DNA of 12,420 bases from an uncultured Eubacteriales bacterium (GTDB lineage Bacteria; Bacillota; Clostridia; Christensenellales; Borkfalkiaceae). The first letter of the stretch is position 1. Each line of letters opens with the position of its first letter. The stretch lies in the NCBI GenBank assembly GCA_900549005.1, contig URMT01000042.1:1-12420 (forward strand), given 5' to 3'. Shown here one piece after another: positions 12,200 through 12,420 of the stretch. The notes under the pieces are model-generated. The model did not search any database, was not told the origin of the DNA, and saw only the letters and a list, made by a program, of their open reading frames with translations. The translations under genes were made by a program, and so were the position numbers.

Positions 12200-12353
12200 T
12201 TTCTGGGGAGCCAGCTCCCCCTTGCCCCGATTTTAAGGGCTCTCATTTTATATAATCGGGGCAATTCCCCCTTTGGTGAGCCTGCTGACCGCAGCAAATA
12301 GAGTCTTTCTGCGCAAGGAAACCTTGCTTGAAACGGTTATTATTTAATCGTGT

Positions 12354-12393
12354 TCACGAATTTCTTTTTGCTACGCAAAAACAAATTCCGTGA
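12354..12393 (+). repeat. Palindromic element copy 3 (TCACGAA...TTCCGTGA family)
   Basis: TCACGAATTTCTTTTTGC (12354-12371), loop TAC, and a right arm ending TTCCGTGA (12375-12393) form a 40-base hairpin with one mismatch and the same extra C in the right arm. It is in the same orientation as copy 2. The following GAG..GG and GTCGTA also occur after copy 1 on the minus strand. Confidence 0.65.
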
Positions 12394-12420
12394 GAGGGTG
12401 GTCGTAAAAAGAGGTATCGC

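Larger units (their letters stand above)
12152..12420. other. Non-coding, highly folded region at the right edge
   Basis: No gene is seen in the last 269 bases. The region holds palindromic element copies at 12158-12199 and 12354-12393. Between them are four more hairpins: GGGGAGC/GCTCCCC (12205-12220), TTGCCCCGATT/AATCGGGGCAA (12222-12232 and 12254-12264, loop 21), TGCTG/CAGCA (12283-12296) and GCAAGG/CCTTGC (12313-12327). None has a proper T-run. It resembles a mobile non-coding repeat or structured RNA more than a plain spacer. Confidence 0.6.

Noticed and set aside
12152..12420. CRISPR array suggested by repeated hairpins
   Set aside because: Only two related elements occur, they are palindromic with different stems, and there are no evenly spaced identical repeats or cas genes.

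Overview
The window looks like a contig from an uncultured, probably gut-associated clostridial member of the Firmicutes (Bacillota). The evidence is a rpsF-ssb-rpsR operon, strong AGGAGG-type ribosome binding sites, sigma-A-type promoters with 17-bp spacers, frequent ATA isoleucine codons from leuB onward, and best resemblance of the proteins to Firmicutes families. No species can be named from sequence alone.

Left edge (1-1739). One open frame joins the C-terminal half of an ABC exporter (partial at the edge, cut in its ATPase domain before the signature motif) to a 3-isopropylmalate dehydrogenase (LeuB) lacking about nine N-terminal residues. The join lies in a GDG motif that both families have. 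Base composition also changes earlier, inside the ABC part. An assembly chimera is the likeliest explanation, and the 'fusion protein' should not be taken at face value.

Centre left (1740-4262). yggS (PLP homeostasis) reads rightward to a strong terminator. Facing it is the leftward operon rpsF-ssb-rpsR, with a clear promoter and a leader that can fold into an S6:S18-type autoregulatory structure covering the rpsF ribosome binding site. Between the two gene ends lies a 488-base non-coding stretch with two terminators, a small palindromic element and a multi-stem structured segment.

Centre (4288-8378). All genes are leftward: an 877-residue membrane-anchored acidic repeat protein of unknown function with its own promoter and terminator, and rmuC, a DNA recombination/maintenance protein.

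Right (8518-12151). The tRNA nucleotidyltransferase (cca) reads leftward and a diacylglycerol-kinase-family lipid kinase reads rightward from back-to-back promoters that appear to share one palindromic -35 box. Downstream of the kinase is a PAS-SpoIIE-type PP2C phosphatase with a cysteine cluster in its sensor domain. The last 269 bases are non-coding and densely folded, with two more copies of the palindromic element found after rpsR.

The genes are mostly housekeeping (translation, tRNA maturation, DNA maintenance, cofactor and lipid metabolism). The less ordinary material is the repeat protein, the cysteine-bearing sensor phosphatase, the recurrent hairpin family and the structured non-coding segments. 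No tRNA, rRNA, CRISPR array, transposase or integrase was recognised.
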